DNA of 64,000 nucleotides from Diphasiastrum complanatum (GCA_029204225.1 CM055097.1:40838028-40902027), one strand, 5' to 3'. Shown: positions 34,110 to 46,755, counted from the stretch's first letter. Numbers and translations are program-made. Notes: generated by a model not told the origin, from the letters alone.

Positions 34110-34697
34110 AGTAAATTCTGGGTCGAGGTCTTGAGAAAGCTTTGCTTACCATGATGCATGAGTGAATCCATTAAACTTTTAAACACTCTAATGTTTAAAA
34201 GTTGGCTACAACAACCAGTCTAGTGAGTTACCATGCACATGCCATAGCCCAACCTACACACAGTAACATCCATAGTCAATATATCTCTTCAAAAGCTAAA
34301 GTTCATTAGGAGAAAATACAATTGACATAAACAACTCCAACTAGTGACAGTGTATATTGTTCATTTAAGTAACATAGCAATTTTTAAACACACACACACC
34401 CCTCCAAAAAAATATTGAAAAAGTAAAATTGGAAAAATATTTCTAGTCATGCAAAACACTTCTAAAAAATGAAATCTTAAACATGAAGAATAAATTTAAG
34501 AAAATTAAGTGTTGAACTCTCATATTTTTTATTCAAATTCATTTTCTTTGCCATCAAACATCTTATTACAAAATCCAAGTTTATTGCAATTGCCATCAGA
34601 CACACTAGAACATGGTGTATTAAAAGATATAGTATTTCTAACATACATACAAACAAATAATATTCACCTACTTTAACAAATATTTGCTAAACAACTT

Positions 34698-34883
34698 TTT
34701 TTTTTGGATACAGAGTTACGCCACTAATGGGTTATACACAATATATACATCCTGGCCACACTATCTGAGCAATGCCAAGAGCGGAGCAAGCTCTTTACAA
34801 TGTCACTACGCAGCGGCTGGGATTCGAGCCTGTGCCATGCTGGTCGCAGTCAACAACTCTACCCAAGCACCGCGCTATGATGG
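34698..34883 (-). mobile_element. tRNA-derived SINE with 10 bp target duplication
   Basis: On the minus strand it begins with a tRNA-like region: TAGCGCGGTGC (A-box-like) and GGCTCGAATCCC (B-box-like) about 50 bp later. It ends in a run of 10-11 A. TAAACAACTT stands on both sides (34688-34697 and 34884-34893). Promoter boxes, A tail and a perfect duplication together make a typical SINE. Length is 186 bp without duplication. The source tRNA was not identified. Confidence 0.85.
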
Positions 34884-34893
34884 TAAACAACTT

Positions 34894-36750
34894 AAAGTAA
34901 ATCATGTATTATGGTGTTGGGTTTTCCACCAACAAGATTAGGTGATATTTCAAGCATAAAGATTTTCTAGTTCATGCATAAAAAAAGTGTTGTTGCATCA
35001 AAACCATTATGATTGTCTGAAAAATGTGAATGAAAAATAGTTCAATCTTATTGTTTGCATATTTTAAAATTTTGAATTTTGAAACATTTGTTAAGACGAC
35101 TCAAATTATGTCCCGTATTGCTAGTTATATTGCCAAATATTCACAATTCACAGTGTCACCAAAAATGAGAGCTTAAATTTTGAAGTAAAAATGAAATTAG
35201 CAATATGTATAATAATAAAAAGTGCACAATATTGTATTAGTACTTAAAATTCAAAAGATTATATCATGTAACACACATTATATGCCAACTATTCGGTATT
35301 TGTAATATGTTATATGTCAAGTGTTTGAAATAAGGATAAAGAATTCCTATCGTCTAACAACAGAAACACTCATCCAAGTAGCCTAATGTAAACTCGCCCA
35401 AGCCTGCTTGATGCAAACTAATTTCATCAAAGAAACCAGACAAATTGTTGAGAATATTAAGTGAAAAAGGCCAGGCTAATAAGTTATGGTAAAATCGTGT
35501 TCACGTGCAGAAGGAAGATTGCATATGAGCCCCTTAAGATTTGTATTAAACACGACCTTCAAAAGGGCATTTACGTTTCCAGAGAATTTTGTATATCTTT
35601 TTAAAACCAAGGAATCACAATTTAAAAACTGTGTTTAGTACAAGTGGCATTAATATAAGCTCTATAATTTTTTTTTGAAATCATAAACAATAAACTTCCA
35701 AAAACAAAATTCCGCAACACAAGCACGTCAATTTTTTTTGGGAGTACCATGTGCTCCTGCCTGTAAGGCAGGGCCAAAAAAATGCCATAAAAGGCCCATC
35801 CAACTCCTTGATAAAAAAAATCCAAAACCGATTTTACTTAGAAGGAACATATAGCAGTGAATGAATGCTATTCCAAAGGGATGAGCTGAGGGTTGGTGTG
35901 AGCTCTTTTTTCTTGCACAATAGGAAAGGGAGAAAAAAGAGTGGCCTGAATGAGAACTCACAATACCAGTATGCCATGGCGAAAGGAAAGTGCAACGAAG
36001 ATACGAGTTCTCTTTAGTTGCAGACGATCAGAAAGCCCAAAATCAGCATTGAAATTTTGAAATGCAACAAAGGAAAGGGTGTAGAAAACAAGGACTTTTG
36101 GCTGCCATACGTCTGCGAATAAGCCCGTCGATCCGTTTTGGCAAGAAACTGTAACTTGTTGGTAAAGGCATGGAGCATATACAGAACTGAGAAGGTTGTG
36201 ACAGGTCCGGAACCAAGTTGCAGAAGTCTGCGATGCATCTACAGTTCTGAACCACAACCTATACAGACCGGGAATTCGCTCTAGTAGCCTCCGCAAATGA
36301 TTTTACAACAGTACAGAAATCGAAAATCACCTACAGGGTTGATATTGCTGTTACAGAGTCTGATTTTGGCATTGTAACCGACTTTAGCAAAGTGACAGGT
36401 CTGAAATGGAGGCTCAATCGTTGAGGAAGTGCATCCAAATCATACATGATGAAAAGCGCCTACAGTTACTTTTTGAAATGTGCCCAACGGCTGTAACAAA
36501 GTGCGCCCGTCCGCGAGTTAAAAGTGCTTCTAAATCATTATGTGCCCATCCTCCCTGGTGCAAATACACCCAATCTACCAAGATTTGTATGTCAGCAGAA
36601 TGTTTGCAACAATCTACTGCGTCAACCATGGAAAACAGAGGTAAAAAGCTTCCCACAGGCAAGAGAAGAGTGAAGTCTGTATGACGATTCTAGAAATGTA
36701 CTACTCATTCATCAAAAATGAAATAAAAGTAGTCTCACATAGCATGACTT
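34894..36750. other. AT-rich intergenic DNA downstream of the NUFIP-like gene
   Basis: No credible gene. Overlapping minus ORFs of 70-112 codons (35728-36296) have no motifs and no shared frame. The 300-400 bp next to 36834 may include the gene's 3' UTR, but no end signal could be fixed. Confidence 0.5.
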
Positions 36751-36786
36751 TGTGTGTGTGTGTGTGTATGAGAGAGAGACAGAGAG
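36751..36786. repeat. (TG)n/(AG)n microsatellite
   Basis: A TG run followed by an AG/AC run about 50 bp downstream of the NUFIP-like stop codon, likely within its 3' UTR. Confidence 0.85.
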
Positions 36787-36833
36787 ACGGCGACTGTCCA
36801 TAACCTTAACGGGGTAGAGAGGGAAGAAAAGCT

Positions 36834-37688
36834 CTAAGCGATGCTCTCTAGCTCTGTTTCTGATTCACCTCCATCCTCCAAAACTGGCTCACTTTCAGGA
36901 TGACATGCATTGGGCATCACACTTTGCAAATTGGGCTCATCCAGCACAGAAGTTTCGCTCTGCAGCTGTTCTTCACTATCTACATCACTAAAGTTGCTGC
37001 TCTCGGGTGATTTAGCAACAACAAGCAACTCTCTGAAGTCACTAGGAACCTCCACATCAGCCCAACTAAAGAATTTGAGAGGCAGTTCTGGCCATTCTGC
37101 TAGGAAGCAGTTATTCACAAAGAAGCGAAAGCATTGTAAAAGATGACTCTTGTCTTTTCGAATATCGCCATCAAGCAACTTCGCCAACAAAGTAGGTTCC
37201 CGTTTTGACAAGCCAGGTTCAGCAGGGACACCAACTTTATTCGAGTCTTGGTTTTTCTTCCGATTTCTTTCATGTACAAATTGACATCTTGCACCCTTTT
37301 TGCATCTGCCTCGTTGGAAGTAGTAGCAAGGTCTGTCCAACTTCCCGGAAGAGCTTTTCACAGCTTGACTAACATCATCTTGCTTCAACTCGGTATCATG
37401 TGTTTGTAGCAAACTTGGAATTTCCTTTAATAAAGTAGCCTTCTTATTAGTAACTGCGACAGCTCGATCTGGGCTACGTGGAGAGTCATTATTTTCGGAG
37501 GCGATCACATCCACATCTTCAGATGGTTGTTGATTATTGGATCTCGAGCCTCTCTCTCTGCGAGCCATCTTTGCAGGTCGTAATATATAAACTGGGTCTA
37601 TATTACAATTTGGCTTTGCAACTTCTGGCATTTCACTTTTGGCATTTACAGAGTCCTGCGCCATGAGGCCCCTTTTTTTCTGTAATCT
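36834..37688 (-). CDS. NUFIP: NUFIP-like gene, last exon with CCCH finger
   Basis: About 284 codons ending at the TAG at 36834-36836. It begins RLQKKRG, then Ser/Asp-rich sequence, then a CCCH zinc finger with C-x7-C-x5-C-x3-H spacing (CYYFQRGRC then CQFVH, about 37330-37270). It continues with LLAKLLDGDIRKDKSHLLQ, a likely helical RNA/protein-binding region, and an acidic C-terminus. No stops occur. The AG at 37689-37690 keeps the phase of the exon at 38143; another AG nine bases further in also fits. Family knowledge: NUFIP proteins help assemble box C/D snoRNPs in the nucleus. The CCCH end is what I expect of plant members, but that is from memory. Confidence 0.82.
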   Translation of the reverse strand, partial: RLQKKRGLMAQDSVNAKSEMPEVAKPNCNIDPVYILRPAKMARRERGSRSNNQQPSEDVDVIASENNDSPRSPDRAVAVTNKKATLLKEIPSLLQTHDTELKQDDVSQAVKSSSGKLDRPCYYFQRGRCKKGARCQFVHERNRKKNQDSNKVGVPAEPGLSKREPTLLAKLLDGDIRKDKSHLLQCFRFFVNNCFLAEWPELPLKFFSWADVEVPSDFRELLVVAKSPESSNFSDVDSEEQLQSETSVLDEPNLQSVMPNACHPESEPVLEDGGESETELESIA

Positions 37689-38142
37689 CTGTTTCAAGTG
37701 ACGTCCATGAATGTCTACATAAAATTTGCATATTGATATATAACATAGCTACATTCCTAAATTTTAACCTACCACAGCCTGCCAAGAAGTTCGGGATAGT
37801 TAATCCTTCAGCATACTAATTCACAAAGCCTACTTATACAGAACAATCCCATAGAGCTCATCACTTCAGATCCATGAAGACTGGAACACATATAAGCCAC
37901 TCTCACAAGTTGAACATCATGAAGATCAGTGCCTAACGAGCAAATTGTACAAATATCATGACAAGGATATCAGTTCTAGTCCACATATCAAATTCTGAAA
38001 AGTTCACAATTACGGCGACAAATTTCAATTTGATAAGCCAGAACCTTTAAGCATGAAGTGCCTAAAACAAGGAACTGTTTCTGATTGTCTAACAGAAAGT
38101 GTAAAATAGTGTTTTCTTGGACATGAGTACCGGATCGTTCAC

Positions 38143-38241
38143 CTTGGAGTTGGTATGTTTTGAATCTGATATGTAGTGAGCTGGAACTTCTGCAACTGGA
38201 ACTCCAAGCTCGGCTTGTCTAGCTAAGATCTCCTTAAGCCG
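38143..38241 (-). CDS. NUFIP: NUFIP-like gene, 33-codon exon
   Basis: Bounded by ACAG and AAG|GTGAAC on the minus strand, 99 nt, phase 0 on both sides. It reads RLKEILARQAELGVPVAEVP, a motif I associate with plant NUFIP proteins right after the conserved core. The frame continues the preceding 69 nt exon and the last exon. Confidence 0.8.
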
Positions 38242-41200
38242 CTGTCATGCCCAAATCAGAGAGAAATGTGGTCATAAAGATTTTGAAAAAGCATAATACC
38301 CAATCCTGAACTTGCTATAGGCAAGGATCAATATTGGGACATCTGACATACAAACTGGAAGTTGCTAATATCCTAAGTAGCAGTACTTGTAGTAGCACTG
38401 CTATAAATCAGAATACGGCACATGTATCAACCAGTCATTATCAAGTGGAACATCTTTTAAGTTGCAAGTCATGACACAGTATTATCGAAATGAAAACACC
38501 AACATTCATGAACAAATATGGTGCTCCTTTCCCTCTGTCAGTGGATTAACTATTATACTTTTGCTATCTTTACAACTTTCCAGTAATCTACTCCTTTCTG
38601 GCTTTCTGATAAATTCTCAGGTCGGTCCACGCTATCCCAGCTCACTTCAAGAGAACCCAACCATGTCAAAAAGCTTTTTCCCACTTTTTTGCAAACCATG
38701 ATGCTTGTCAGGCTCCAGTGTTTAAGCTCGTTTGAATCTTTTTGCAAGAACATTTGAAACAGAAATTTCAAAGTTCTTCTTGGGAGGCCCCAACACACCA
38801 AAAAGGGGCCAAAGGGCCCCCATACGATTTTCAGGACCCATACAAGTTCTGACCCAAGAAAAATCACTGCTGCAGAAGACCCATTCCCTCTACATTATGT
38901 CACATGTTCATGATATATGGATCCAAAACAGATGATTGAAAGATTTTTTGCACAAAAGTATATGGCCTTGGTTAATCACAGTAGATTTAATGCTTTTGCT
39001 CACTTTACATGCTCATTCAACCACTTTTATGATGTATTTAACCTCCCCCCACCCTCAAATTAGCATACAGGTTGGTCAAGACCCTTAAAACACCTAAAAA
39101 ATATCAGCAACATTTGAAACATTTGAAATGAGCTCCAAACGTTTCAATGTAACAATGCAGCCAGCTCACTTCATTCTCTTTCTAGCGTATCTTCTATACT
39201 GATAGTTTCTACAACCCATAATCTTTCTACTGAAACATTCACATATGCAGTTGTAATTCCAAACAAATTGTTTTCGTTAAAATGACCTTGGTAGCAAACC
39301 CAGCATTATATCTTATCCACATAAGCAACCCTATTCATATAGAGCATAATGTCTGCTTAAAATATCCACTCAGATGATGCCCAGGAAAATGGCAGCAAGA
39401 AGACAATCTCAGATCTTACTAGCATATTATCTAGCTTATTTTGCCTATATGCAGGCCCAAGCCTGCACCTGGTGAATACAACAACCATGAGGCAACACTA
39501 CGAGCTGGTGAGCCCTTTGATTTTGTAGGTGAGCCACTTTTGCTTCATACCCAGTAGTTTATGTGGATTGCAATGTTGAGACTTGAGACCCAGCCAAAGC
39601 CGGAAACCAAAAGTATCATGACGACCTTCTTTAAGCAGGCACTGGTCGGAGGCTTCAAGGTAGGCCCAAGGGAAGTCGAGCCTCATGGACCTGCTGATTG
39701 AGCCCGACAAGGAGGCAGCACCAAGCTTGTCCACCCAGGTATGAAGGCCCAAAGGTTCTGGCTTAGGCTCAGGTAGCGGCAGAGGCTGAGGAAACCATCA
39801 AGCAGAGACGAGCTGAGGGAGACCAAGATTACGCTCGCGGCATACTCATCCAGCTCCAAAGGGGGACCAGTATTGTGCTCCAGAAACATAGCATCAAATG
39901 AGCAGTGGTTAAGTACTTTTTTATAGGTAGAGGTAGCATAATGAACTGCCCACATGAGGCAATTGTACTGTGAGACATAATACATTTTATTTGATGTGAG
40001 ATTCGGTTTTTGGAGGCCATATATCTTCTAATGTCAATAGCCAAAGATGGTTCGTAAGTAATCAACAGTATGTCTTTTAACTTAATCCCGGTTGCATTTT
40101 CAGTTCATCACTTCAGTCTTCAATAGATCTTGTTTTGCTTTTTGTTTAACTAGCCATTTGTTTTGCTATTTAAGAAACATGCTACCTCATGGAAACAAAG
40201 GCAAATCTACATCATCATTTAGCTTGCTCAAAACCTAAGTAGAAAGCATAGCTACTGGAAAAAATACACTATCAAAGATAGAAAGAATATGGCCGTAACT
40301 CGGATGAAGATAATAAATTGGCTGACATGTTAATGATATACAAATTAGAGATACAAATGGGAGATGGGAGATACCCTCAACTTATGAAGATTAAAATCAC
40401 CTATCAGAAGGTTTGAATTACTTTTCTGACCAACAACCATGTTCATCGTGCCGCCCACTGGTCTAAATGATAATTAGTTCACCAGTGTATACAGAACACT
40501 AGCCTCTGAAACACTTTTGCAATCAACATGATTTAAGGAGTCGTAAAGCTCAATGGGCTGAGCTTATGCAAGAATTTGATCATGAGATCCGATATGTCAA
40601 AGGAGCTCTAACCAAGTTGCAGATGCTCTTAGTTGAATTGGTGAATTAAATGGACTTTCATTCACCCAAATTTCTACAGATCTATGTCTTTCGTTGAGAA
40701 GAAAGTATGAAAACGATTCTCAATTTGGTTGGGTATGGAAGTTGGTAAAGACCGAAATGGATGAGAATAGAACTGAGATGAACTCAGAGGGATCTCAATC
40801 GTCTAAGAAAGATAAGAAGATTGTAGAACAGTTTGCCATTCAAAATGAGTTATTAATTTGAAGGATAGAAGTAGTTCAAGGAGAGAAGAATGTTGTGTCC
40901 ATGTCCTGTACCGAGGATTTAGAAAAATGATTCAAAAATCCTTGACATGAATATTCGGCACTCCAGTGTATGAGTTTATTGATTATGCCTCGTCATTCCG
41001 AACTACGCTAGAAATATAGTTGATAGCTTTGGGAGGGCCCAAGCTTTAGGACATGTCGAGCAATGCATGGTGTTTTACAGCTATATGCATGTATAAGAGT
41101 ATCAAGAGCAACTGAATATGAGTTTAGTAAAAAATTCGAATTCTGTAAAAGATTAGAATTTTGAAAGGAATATTCCTAGGCTCCTGGAGTCTATATATAC

Positions 41201-41589
41201 TTACAGAGACTCACCCTACTCCACTTCTAGATCACGGTATTCAGTTGCCAGAAACTTCTCCTCTCTTGTATTCATTCACCGTGGCTCGAGGGTGAAGCTG
41301 ATTGAGCTTTAATCATCAGTTTCTCTTTGGTCGGGTGGTTTGGCTCCATAGCACTCCTTTTGGCGTTTGCAACAGGATCTTAAGGATCTGCACTTTTGTT
41401 TCACGTTGCCCTTCTTGATATTTTCCCAATAGTCTAAGTTGGAAGATGCTACTTGTTTCATCTTTTATAGTCTTTTGTTCTTATGTAATGCCATACATGT
41501 GACTATGTGTTCATAACTCACTGCAAAACCACATCAATTTCTACACAAATCATGACGACTTGCACATTGACTTCTAGCCACTAAAGTAC
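38242..41589 (-). other. intron of NUFIP-like gene (3.3 kb) with gypsy insertion
   Basis: Between the 33-codon and 23-codon exons. Apart from the gypsy remnant at 40500-41374 I see no structure. Short ORFs at 38462-39985 lack motifs. Confidence 0.65.
40500..41374 (+). mobile_element. Ty3/gypsy remnant: RNase H end and 3' LTR
   Basis: Near 40535-40640 the plus strand reads SRKAQWAELMQEFDHEIRYVKGA, the end of gypsy RNase H. A shift follows, then sequence recalling the DALSRIGELNGLSF tail. Integrase is missing. A polypurine tract (AAGGAGAGAAGAA, to 40890) is followed by a 484 bp LTR (40891-41374) with TGTTG...CAACA ends and a TATA box (TCTATATATACTT, about 41190). It is antisense to the host intron. 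Confidence 0.8.
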
Positions 41590-41658
41590 CTCTTTCCGTA
41601 TACGTGCATCTTCATCCTCAAGCTCTCCTCTCAATTTTCTCGCCAATGCTTCTTGTGC
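41590..41658 (-). CDS. NUFIP: NUFIP-like gene, 23-codon exon
   Basis: 69 nt between ATGCAG and GAG|GTACTT on the minus strand, phase 0 on both sides. It reads AQEALARKLRGELEDEDARI and links the NUFIP core exon to the EILARQAELG exon in frame. Short, but its content fits the charged helix expected there. Confidence 0.75.
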
Positions 41659-41937
41659 CTGCATCCACTCATGTCCAATTTTGTTTGAAAGAAATACATG
41701 TGCTCTAAATGTTAGACATAGAATTTGATCGCCGGCAAGGCTTCTACAATCTATCCACATAAGGGAGTGGAACAATCTATTGGACCACTACAGTTAAAAG
41801 TATATAGCCGCCATCGAGACCAACCCACATCATGTCTCAGTGCATGCAGATTGTACCACAAATAGTATTTGTGCAAGCAATAGCATAAAAAAATCAAACA
41901 ACACAAAAAACTTTGTCCACCTGCTTAATTCATTCAC

Positions 41938-42037
41938 CTTTCTCTGAATATTTGGTGTTGTAGGATAATTCCTTCTACGCTCCTCACGCCACCGCCGAAT
42001 TTCCTCTTCCCCATCCTTTGAAAGAATCAATGCAGCT
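41938..42037 (-). CDS. NUFIP: NUFIP-like gene, conserved core exon
   Basis: 100 nt, reading AALILSKDGEEEIRRWREER and then RRNYPTTPNIQRK. The E-E-I-x-x-W-R-E-E-R-R-x-N-Y-P-T signature is the NUFIP1 conserved domain, which in this family binds the Snu13/15.5K protein. The donor is AAG|GTGAAT. An acceptor at GCCAG (42038-42039) gives a phase that joins the preceding exon cleanly. A more upstream AG (at 42064) keeps the frame open but does not fit the phase. Confidence 0.82.
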
Positions 42038-42506
42038 CTGGCTTTCACAACAATGATTGCTTTCTGAGGTTGTCAAAGAGGCATGCCTATACTACACTGA
42101 ATGCACCAACTTTGAAAGTACTTCTCATAAAGGCTTACCTTAACAAGAAAGTGTTCTCAACAGAAGTAATGAGAGAAGATTGACCAAAAAATAAACTGTG
42201 ACATACTACGAGTGAATGTGATGTCCTTTGAATGGTTCGAATAATGTCAATTGTAAGTGTGCAAAAATTCAAAAACATTAACAAGCATAGCAGTCTGGAT
42301 TCACACTGAAAAGTACGATGTATCTTAGTAAACGAATTTTGATATTAATCCCACAACTCAATTGATACTTATCTCTTCTTTCAAATCACTTCACACATTC
42401 TCACCTCGCATTTTCAACACAGCATTCCACACACTTTCAGATGTACACTATTTCATTCAAGAACATGCGCTGAATAAATAGTAAACCAAAAGTCTTTGCA
42501 AAAAAC

Positions 42507-42576
42507 CTGTGAGAATTAGCAGATGAAGCTGGCTTCTTGCCGTGCATCTTTAACTTATGCTCAGTAACTAGCTTTC
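42507..42576 (-). CDS. NUFIP: NUFIP-like gene, second zinc finger exon end
   Basis: 70 nt from CATGCAG to CACAG|GTTTTT. It reads KLVTEHKLKMHGKKPASSAN and supplies the two His of the second C2H2 finger begun in the exon at 50827 (C-x4-C-x11-H-x4-H overall). Phase agrees with both neighbours. Confidence 0.78.
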
Positions 42577-43707
42577 CTGCATGCAAAAATCAAAAGAGTA
42601 ACAAAGAGTGAAGCACTTTATGTTGTCAACCAACAGGTTCACTCTGGCTAACAATGATATATGAAGGTTTTCTTGCAAAGAAAAGCTCAAGAATGCATTT
42701 GTAAAATTGAACTCAGGATGAACTTTTGAACAGACATATCACACGCATACAAAACTTGTGACAAAAAAGCAACAATGCAAACTGAAGGGCTAAGATGGGA
42801 GTCAACTGAAGGGCCATAATAGAAATGCTTATATAGCCTTCAAATGTTGAAGTAACTTACCCTTAAAAGTCTGTGGACTAAGATCCAGTCCTTACAACAT
42901 TGAGCCTAACTCAATTTAAGGGCCATTCTTGTGACGTCCATTAGGGACATAACATTCTCACTTAAATTGGAAAGTTGTAGAAAATGAAATTATGTTAACG
43001 ATGCACATCACTTGTTATGATCTAACTTTGCCCAAGGACTTGGGTCTGGATTCAAAGTACACAAAAAGTTGAAAATTGAATCTCTTTCATAAAATTGTTG
43101 ATACTGCAGTGCTAGACTTCACACTTAGTAGGAGTTAAAGGTGTCCCAAACAGCCAACATTGATCCAACGTTTTCACTAAGCATTTGAAGGTGTTCCACA
43201 AGCTACTCTGAGCTACAATCAAGATTTGGGGGAACCGGTGCCTCATCATCCCTCTAGCTATAGTGGTTACCGGCCTGTCCAAGTATAACGCCCTCCATCC
43301 ACCATGCGTCACTAGATAGTGTTTGAGTTTTTCTACTTTTCATACGTATGTATAGATGCCTACTAGAATCTCTACATGTACATAACACATCTAACATGCA
43401 GCAATCGTACAGACTGATAGATGTCGTAGTCCAAACACGTCTCTATCTATGCCAATCCATTCTTCAAAACCTTAAATCAAGACTTTAGGCACCGATATAG
43501 ATAGAATACTTAGCATATGCCAAAGGTAGACATTATTCTCAATCATCTAACTTCCTAGGAGTACATATCTCCAACACATCACCTTAGTTGATCCAACACA
43601 CATAATAAATTCAAGTTTACATTTTCCTCTCCAAGCATGTCAATCAACACAAGTTGTCACAATATGCCTTGCCACATAATCTTCTCTTGAGACTCGGTAG
43701 AGGTTCT
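42577..43707 (-). other. intron sequence without recognised feature
   Basis: First about 1.1 kb of the 8.25 kb intron between the exons at 42507 and 50827. No motif-bearing ORFs. Confidence 0.6.
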
Positions 43708-44151
43708 TGTAGGAAAGCAAGAGTCAAGTCACCAAGATCTAGTTATCAATCAATCTCCGCAGAAAACAAGAGAGAAGAGGCTGGGCGCCCAACTCTAAGA
43801 GAGAGAGAAAGAAAACAACAACAAGAGCAATGGAGAGCAATCAATGCTTAGCCAAACTGTCCAAAATGGAATACACAATGAGCATCTAAGTTCTCTACCT
43901 AGATGTGGCCAAATGCCACCAAACCCTAAGGTTAACCACTTACTAAATGTAGGGCACCCCAAAAAGTCAAGATAGGGCCCCTAAACAAAATTAGACCCCT
44001 AAGGACCCACGAGTCAGTACATGGGTCCAACTGAACTTAAGACAAACTTAAGATGGCCTAAATAACTAAATACCCATGGTTACACAAATCTCGACCTTTT
44101 GGGTCAAAGTAACCTATGGATTAACTTCAGCATAGTCATTTATTTCTACCA
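43708..44151 (-). repeat. 3' LTR of copia D (444 bp)
   Basis: On the minus strand it starts TGGTAGAAATAAATGAC after the tract CATTTAAGGAGGG and ends CTTGCTTTCCTACA. It is nearly identical to the LTRs of C. It includes the GGGCGCCC palindrome at about 43785. Confidence 0.9.
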
Positions 44152-44188
44152 CCCTCCTTAAATGACAATGCAAAAACTGAAATCTTCA

Positions 44189-45399
44189 CTATGTAATAAA
44201 ACCAACACGTGGTATTAAATTTAAAGCTTTGCATAAAGCTTCAAATCTGACTCTAGGCAACGCCTTAGTGAAGAGGTCCGCAATATTATCCTCTGTAGGA
44301 CAATATTCAAGTAAAATGTCGCCATCATGAAGTCTCTCCCAAACAAAGTGATAATGGCTTAATTCCAGGCCTGTCTCCATAGGTGTAGCAACCGGCTTGC
44401 AATCTTCCATCTTGAACCCCTTCAAAATCTGCCCAATGTAGCATTTTTGAGAGATGAAAATTCCAGCCCCTTCTTGTACAAATTCAAGACCAAGATAAAA
44501 ATGCAATATGCCTAAATCTGAGGTTTCAAAAACCATACCAAGATCAAGTATTAAGGCATTTCCCATAATAATAATATCATCAACATAAAGCAAAATAATG
44601 ATGATATAATCTAAAGTATGCTTGACATAAAGAGTAGATTTGCTAGGACTATAAGTAAACCCTCGATCACAAAAGTAGGCATGTATCTTTTGATACCACA
44701 TCCTTGGAGCTTGCTTCAATCCATAAAGTGCCTTCTTGAGAAGACAAACTTTATCTTCTTGGCCTTCAACCAAAAAACCAGCAGGTTGCTGAAGGTACAC
44801 TTCCTCATTGAGATCACCATTGAGGAATGCTGTCTTTATGTCAAGTTGCCGCAAACGCCAACCAAAGTGGGCAGCCAAAGAGGTTACTACCCTCACGGTA
44901 GTCATCCGAGCAGTAGGAGAAAAAGTCTCCTCATAATCAATCCCCTTCTGCTGAGCATAGCCTTTGGCAACGAGCCTTGCCTTGTACCTTCAATGGTACC
45001 ATCTGCCTTATACTTGATTTTGTATACCCATTTAGAACCAATTGCCTTCTTCCCATGAGGAAGATCAACAAGAACCCAAATCTGGTTCTTCATAAGTGAG
45101 TCATACTCATCTTGCATCACATCCTCCCAACATTTTACTCCCTTGACCTGCTCATAAAAATCAGGTTCTTCCACAATATCTCCATGAGATGTAAGAGCAA
45201 AATCTGAAAAATCAGCATAGTCCACTGATTTTGTAGAGGCACGTGTCTTTCCATCATAAAATGAACTTACTTTGACGTCCCGCAAAGTCGACAACAGCCA
45301 CCGTGGGACTGTTTTGGGCTGTCCAACAGCCATGTCTCTTCTTATAATTTGTTGTCCAAGATCCTCCGACACCGCACTTGGCTGTCCAAGATCTTCCAA
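44189..45399 (-). pseudogene. copia RT with RNase H deletion and frameshift, element D
   Basis: Linker and RT start (45399-44902): SLMKNQIWVLVDLPHGKKAI and KWVYKIKYKADGTIEG, then a one-base deletion near 44990 shifts the frame. The next stretch (44905-44189) has TAFLNGDLNEEVYLQQPAGF, ALYGLKQAPRMWYQK, LLYVDDIII (active site kept) and FYLGLEF. After METGLELS it jumps to HYHFVWERLHDGDILLEYC, so about 135 residues of RNase H are missing without loss of frame. It ends ADLFTKALPRVRFEAL. About 10 residues after YVDD are also missing relative to C. The linker holds repeated LGQP/LGQQ/VGQP pieces. Confidence 0.87.
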
Positions 45400-45599
45400 A
45401 ACTGGTCCTTGCTGTCCAACAGTTCCTACAGGCTGATTTTGAGCAACAACGGGAGCTTATTGATGAACATTAGGCTCTAAACTTGATGAGGTGTTGGGCA
45501 GGTTGAAACTGGTTGATTTCTGCCCCTTATCTCCAGCAATAGAAGATGATACCAAATCTGGAAACTATGTGGGCTGTCCCCCTTCAAGATATGAGTTGG

Positions 45600-46747
45600 G
45601 GCCACATCTAATGAATTCTATTCATCAAAATGCACATCACGACTAACAATAATCTTGTTAGTGCTCAAATTGAATAGCCTATAGCCTTTGCTTTCACTAC
45701 TATAGCCAACAAAAATGCATTTAACTCCTTTACCCTCAAGCTTTGTACGAAGTTTATCCGGAACAAAAGCATAAGCCGTACAACCAAAAATGCGGAAGTG
45801 AGAGATTGTAGCTTTCCATACCAAACTTCATAAGGAGTTAATACTTTCAATGCTTTAGTAGGACAACGATTGCTTATGTATCCTGCCGTTATAACCGCTT
45901 CAGCCCAAAACTTGTGAGGCAGCCCCTTTGCTTTGTGCATGCAACGGGCCATCTCCATAAGTGTGTGATTCTTTCGCTCCGCAACACCATTTTGTTGAGA
46001 CGTATAGGGAGTTGTCATTTGATGTAGAATTCCCTTTTCTCGAAGAAATGCACCGAACGTATTCTTAATGTATTCCCCTCCTCGATCGGTGCGTAGGGTC
46101 TTCAAAGAATGTCCAAACTGATTTTTCACCATTGCTAGAAAATCTTTGAAACGTTGAGAAACTTCCGATTTAGCCTTCATAGGATAGATCCATGTAAAAC
46201 GGGAGAAATCATCAATAAAAGTCACAAAATAGATGCACTTTCCAATGGATTCGGTTCTCATTGGACCACAAACATCACTATGAACCAAATCAAATTTATC
46301 AAGAACCCTTATAGTTCCATCAATTGGAAAAGGTTTCCTTTGAAACTTCCCAAGTATGCACCCCTCGCATACATGCCCTTCCGGCTGCTCAATAGTAGGA
46401 ATGTCTTTTACCATATTAAATGTCTTTAGCTTCTTCAAACTTGCAAAGTTGAGATGCCCAAACCTTGCATGCCACAATTCAGCCAACTCCAACGATTGTG
46501 ATGTAGAAGCAACAAGACATGTAGAGGGAATTCGTCGCTCATAGGTATCCATAATGAATAAGTCAGCGTGCATTGTTCCCGAAACAATAATCAAGAGTGA
46601 TCTTTTAGGATCCTTGACAAGACACTTATCTTCTTTGAACTCAACAACTAGTCCTTGCTTCAACATAGTTGAAACCGAAAGAAGATTCTTCTTGATTCCC
46701 GAAACATAAAGCACCTTCTTAATGTACTTTTCTTCACCATTAGGCAA
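45600..46747 (-). pseudogene. copia GAG-pre-integrase and integrase, element D
   Basis: 360 open codons (46747-45665): YIKKVLYVSGIKKNLLSVS, ELWHARFGHLNFASLKKL, CEGCILGKFQRKPFP, HSDVCGPMRTESIG, TFIDDFSRFTW, LRTDRGGEY, QQNGVAERKNH. All three integrase acidic residues are intact. A shift near 45810 breaks the core end, and the other frame continues with FRIFGCTAYAFVPDKLRT and KCIFVGYSSESKGYRLF. This is the best-preserved integrase in the window. Confidence 0.9.
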
Positions 46748-46755
46748 AATGATAG

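Noticed and set aside
35728-36296. Overlapping minus ORFs of 70-112 codons
   Set aside because: Three frames are open at once, with no motif or splice context. More likely chance.
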